DNA from: Clostridia bacterium
GTDB lineage: Bacteria; Bacillota_A; Clostridia; Oscillospirales; Acutalibacteraceae
Assembly: GCA_017549665.1 (NCBI GenBank)
Contig: JAFYUD010000145.1
Location: forward strand, 1-8,255
Reading direction: 5' to 3'
DNA length: 8,255 nucleotides
The notes under the pieces are model-generated. The model had not been told where the DNA came from. It worked only from the letters and a program-made list of their open reading frames with translations, and did no database searches. Positions 7,592 through 8,255 of the stretch are shown in pieces (position 1 is the stretch's first letter; each line of letters begins with the position of its first letter). A program made the translations under genes and the position numbers.

Positions 7592-7609
7592 GGTGCGGGT
7601 GTCCCGCCC
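7592..7609. repeat. GC-rich hairpin in the AT-rich spacer
   Basis: GCGGG (7595-7599) and CCCGC (7603-7607) pair around a TGT loop. Two further G-C pairs can form past a bulged T. The island is strikingly GC-rich against its surroundings and has no T tail on either strand, so it does not look like a terminator. It directly abuts the heptad arrays and may belong to the same small dispersed element. Confidence 0.5.
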
Positions 7610-7611
7610 AC

Positions 7612-7703
7612 ACTTATTCACTATTACCTCTTACTTATTACATCGCCAAAAATCGACTAAAAAGATTAGTGAAGAGTGAATAGTGAACAGGTAATAAGTA
7701 AAA
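7612..7703. repeat. Pair of inverted arrays of degenerate 7-nt repeats
   Basis: The left array (7612-7639) reads ACTTATT, CACTATT, ACCTCTT, ACTTATT. The right array (7669-7703) reads GTGAAGA, GTGAATA, GTGAACA, GGTAATA, AGTAAAA, which is the same kind of unit on the other strand. The arms can pair in several registers: TTACTTATTAC (7631-7641) with GTAATAAGTAA (7691-7701), or TTCACTATT (7617-7625) with AATAGTGAA (7679-7687). The spacer holds CGCCAAAAATCGAC, an inverted copy of the nearby tRNA 3' end. No coding frame is evident. It is probably a small non-coding repeat element; whether it is dispersed through the genome cannot be seen from one window. Confidence 0.65.
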
Positions 7704-7741
7704 ATCGACAACCTTCTGTCGAAGATTGTCGATTTTTGGCG
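7644..7741. repeat. 14-bp inverted repeat including the tRNA-Ser 3' end
   Basis: CGCCAAAAATCGAC (7644-7657) is the exact reverse complement of GTCGATTTTTGGCG (7728-7741). The right copy spans the encoded CCA of the tRNA and the first bases of its terminator. AAAAATCGAC also recurs as a direct repeat at 7700-7709. The 14-bp match is longer than chance pairing over about 100 bp would suggest. Confidence 0.7.
7700..7737 (-). terminator. Intrinsic terminator of tRNA-Ser
   Basis: Read on the - strand, AAAAATCGACAATCTTC (7737-7721) pairs with GAAGGTTGTCGATTTTT (7716-7700) around a 4-nt GACA loop. This is a 17-bp stem with one G-T wobble, and its 3' arm ends in five T. Its first base is the A of the encoded CCA, so no spacer separates tRNA and hairpin. 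It faces the phosphoesterase terminator, so the two transcription units converge. Confidence 0.88.
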
Positions 7742-7825
7742 GAGACGGCGAGATTCGAACTCGCGGGGGATTGCTCCCTAACTGATTTCGAGTCAGCCCC
7801 GTTATGACCACTTCGATACGTCTCC
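7737..7825 (-). tRNA. tRNA-Ser (anticodon CGA)
   Basis: On the - strand the acceptor arms GGAGACG (7825-7819) and CGTCTCC (7747-7741) pair over 7 bp. A G discriminator and encoded CCA follow (7740-7737), the discriminator being the one usual for serine tRNAs. The anticodon stem GCTGA/TCAGT encloses the loop CTCGAAA, giving anticodon CGA (7790-7788), which reads UCG. The T arm is GCGAG-TTCGAAT-CTCGC. A long variable arm with a GGGA/TCCC stem marks a class II tRNA and supports serine over other assignments. It has its own promoter and terminator, so it is a single-gene unit. The T-loop and anticodon loop are canonical and nothing suggests decay. Confidence 0.97.
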
Positions 7826-7845
7826 GTATTCATTTTTGCCATAAT

Positions 7846-7874
7846 ATTTTATCAAAGAGTCAGACTTTTGTCAA
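7846..7874 (-). promoter_or_regulatory. Promoter of tRNA-Ser
   Basis: On the - strand a perfect TTGACA (7874-7869) is followed after 17 nt by TAAAAT (7851-7846, 5 of 6). The tRNA 5' end lies 20 nt beyond the -10 box, which leaves a short leader for RNase P to remove. Confidence 0.9.
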
Positions 7875-7892
7875 GCAAATGTCCCTACTTTG

Positions 7893-7912
7893 AATGATAA
7901 AAATTTATCATT
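7893..7912. promoter_or_regulatory. Palindromic operator candidate between divergent promoters
   Basis: AATGATAAA (7893-7901) and TTTATCATT (7904-7912) are exact reverse complements separated by AA. The site is about 19 nt upstream of the tRNA-Ser -35 box and about 53 nt upstream of the ABC-transporter -35 box. The core TGATAAA-AA-TTTATCA resembles Fur/PerR boxes in base content, but its half-site spacing (7-2-7) differs from their 7-1-7. The regulator is therefore unassigned, and chance symmetry in AT-rich DNA is possible. Confidence 0.4.
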
Positions 7913-7965
7913 ATCTTCTTATACACGCATATTAAAAAAATACTATATATATTTTTTAAAAATTA

Positions 7966-7994
7966 TTGACTTTTAGGAAGAAAAATATTATATT
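7966..7994 (+). promoter_or_regulatory. Promoter of the PotA-like gene
   Basis: TTGACT (7966-7971, 5 of 6) and TATATT (7989-7994, 5 of 6) are 17 nt apart. A nearly pure A/T stretch at 7929-7965, with A and T runs, lies just upstream and may act as an UP element. The start would fall near 8001, giving a leader of about 54 nt. That leader includes a small hairpin, TTCTGC-TGA-GCAGAA (8014-8028). Confidence 0.75.
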
Positions 7995-8054
7995 GTGTCT
8001 TATAATAGTATTATTCTGCTGAGCAGAAACTAATCTGTGAGAGGGGTTGCATAA

Positions 8055-8255
8055 TTGGCAAACAACATTATTGATCTCAGGAAAATTTCCGTTACATTTG
8101 ACGGTGAACAGATACTTAAGAATATGGACCTTCAGATTGAGGATAAGGAGTTTCTTACTCTGCTCGGACCTTCCGGCTGCGGTAAGACCACTACCCTCCG
8201 TATTATTGCGGGCTTTCTTCAGCCCGACAGCGGAGATGTCATCTTCGACGGGAAG
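8055..8255 (+). CDS. potA: PotA-like ABC transporter ATP-binding protein, N-terminal part (3' truncated by window)
   Basis: The 67 residues present begin [17 protein letters not shown]. The frame has no suitable ATG; the TTG at 8055 is chosen because GAGAGGGG (8039-8046) lies 8 nt before it and the resulting N terminus matches the family. The Walker A motif GPSGCGKTT is at residues 38-46, followed by [21 protein letters not shown]. This arrangement is typical of the spermidine/putrescine importer ATPase PotA and of the related ferric and molybdate ABC ATPases. PotA fits best because of the '[23 protein letters not shown]' style of text, but the regulatory domain that would confirm it lies outside the window. 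The protein would act at the cytosolic face of the membrane, driving uptake. It is transcribed away from tRNA-Ser, from its own promoter. Confidence 0.82.
   Translation, partial: MANNIIDLRKISVTFDGEQILKNMDLQIEDKEFLTLLGPSGCGKTTTLRIIAGFLQPDSGDVIFDGK

Noticed and set aside
7612..7703. CRISPR array
   Set aside because: The units are only 7 nt, degenerate, contiguous and inverted in two blocks; there are no long identical repeats or spacers.
7893..7912. Classical Fur or PerR box
   Set aside because: The half-sites are 7-2-7 rather than 7-1-7 and the inner bases differ, so only an unassigned palindrome is reported.
8001..8006. Perfect TATAAT as the -10 of the PotA-like gene
   Set aside because: The matching -35 position (around 7978-7983) is A/G-rich with no TTGACA likeness. 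The TTGACT/TATATT pair 12 nt upstream fits better.

Overview
The window looks like a Firmicutes chromosome of the Oscillospirales/Ruminococcus type. This is inferred from moderate-to-low GC, CDP-glycerol glycerophosphotransferase (teichoic-acid-type) genes, purine-rich Shine-Dalgarno sites, compact U-tailed hairpin terminators and strong TTGACA/TATAAT-type promoters. No taxonomic marker beyond one tRNA is present, so the genus is only a guess.

Positions 1-4508 are the 3' end of a cell-surface polymer locus on the + strand. It holds the C-terminal part of a Wzx-like flippase, a GT4 glycosyltransferase and two paralogous TagB-type polyol-phosphate transferases in tandem. The first three genes are tightly spaced (gaps of 30 and 21 nt) and end at a perfect hairpin terminator (3230-3261). 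The second transferase has its own promoter (3266-3294) and terminator (4515-4547). Together the genes would build a glycan repeat, add glycerol- or ribitol-phosphate to it and export it.

Positions 4550-7540 form an apparent two-gene unit with a strong extended -10 promoter (4569-4597). The first gene encodes a cytosolic TIR domain with a conserved NADase-type glutamate, fused to about nine Sel1-like repeats. The second encodes a membrane-anchored or secreted Dcr2-type metallophosphoesterase. No terminator separates them, and a strong hairpin ends the unit (7511-7540). The TIR-Sel1 gene uses AAA almost exclusively for lysine, unlike its neighbours, which suggests separate acquisition. It is the best candidate here for an uncharacterised signalling or defence component.

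Positions 7541-7874 hold a convergent tRNA-Ser(CGA) gene on the - strand, with encoded CCA, an ideal promoter and a 17-bp terminator stem that starts at the CCA end. Between the two converging terminators lies a small repeat element: two inverted arrays of degenerate 7-nt units, an inverted copy of the tRNA 3' end, and a GC-rich hairpin.

Positions 7875-8255 hold a divergent control region with a near-perfect palindrome, an A/T-rich tract and a good promoter. The start of a PotA-like ABC transporter ATPase follows, beginning at TTG and running off the window.
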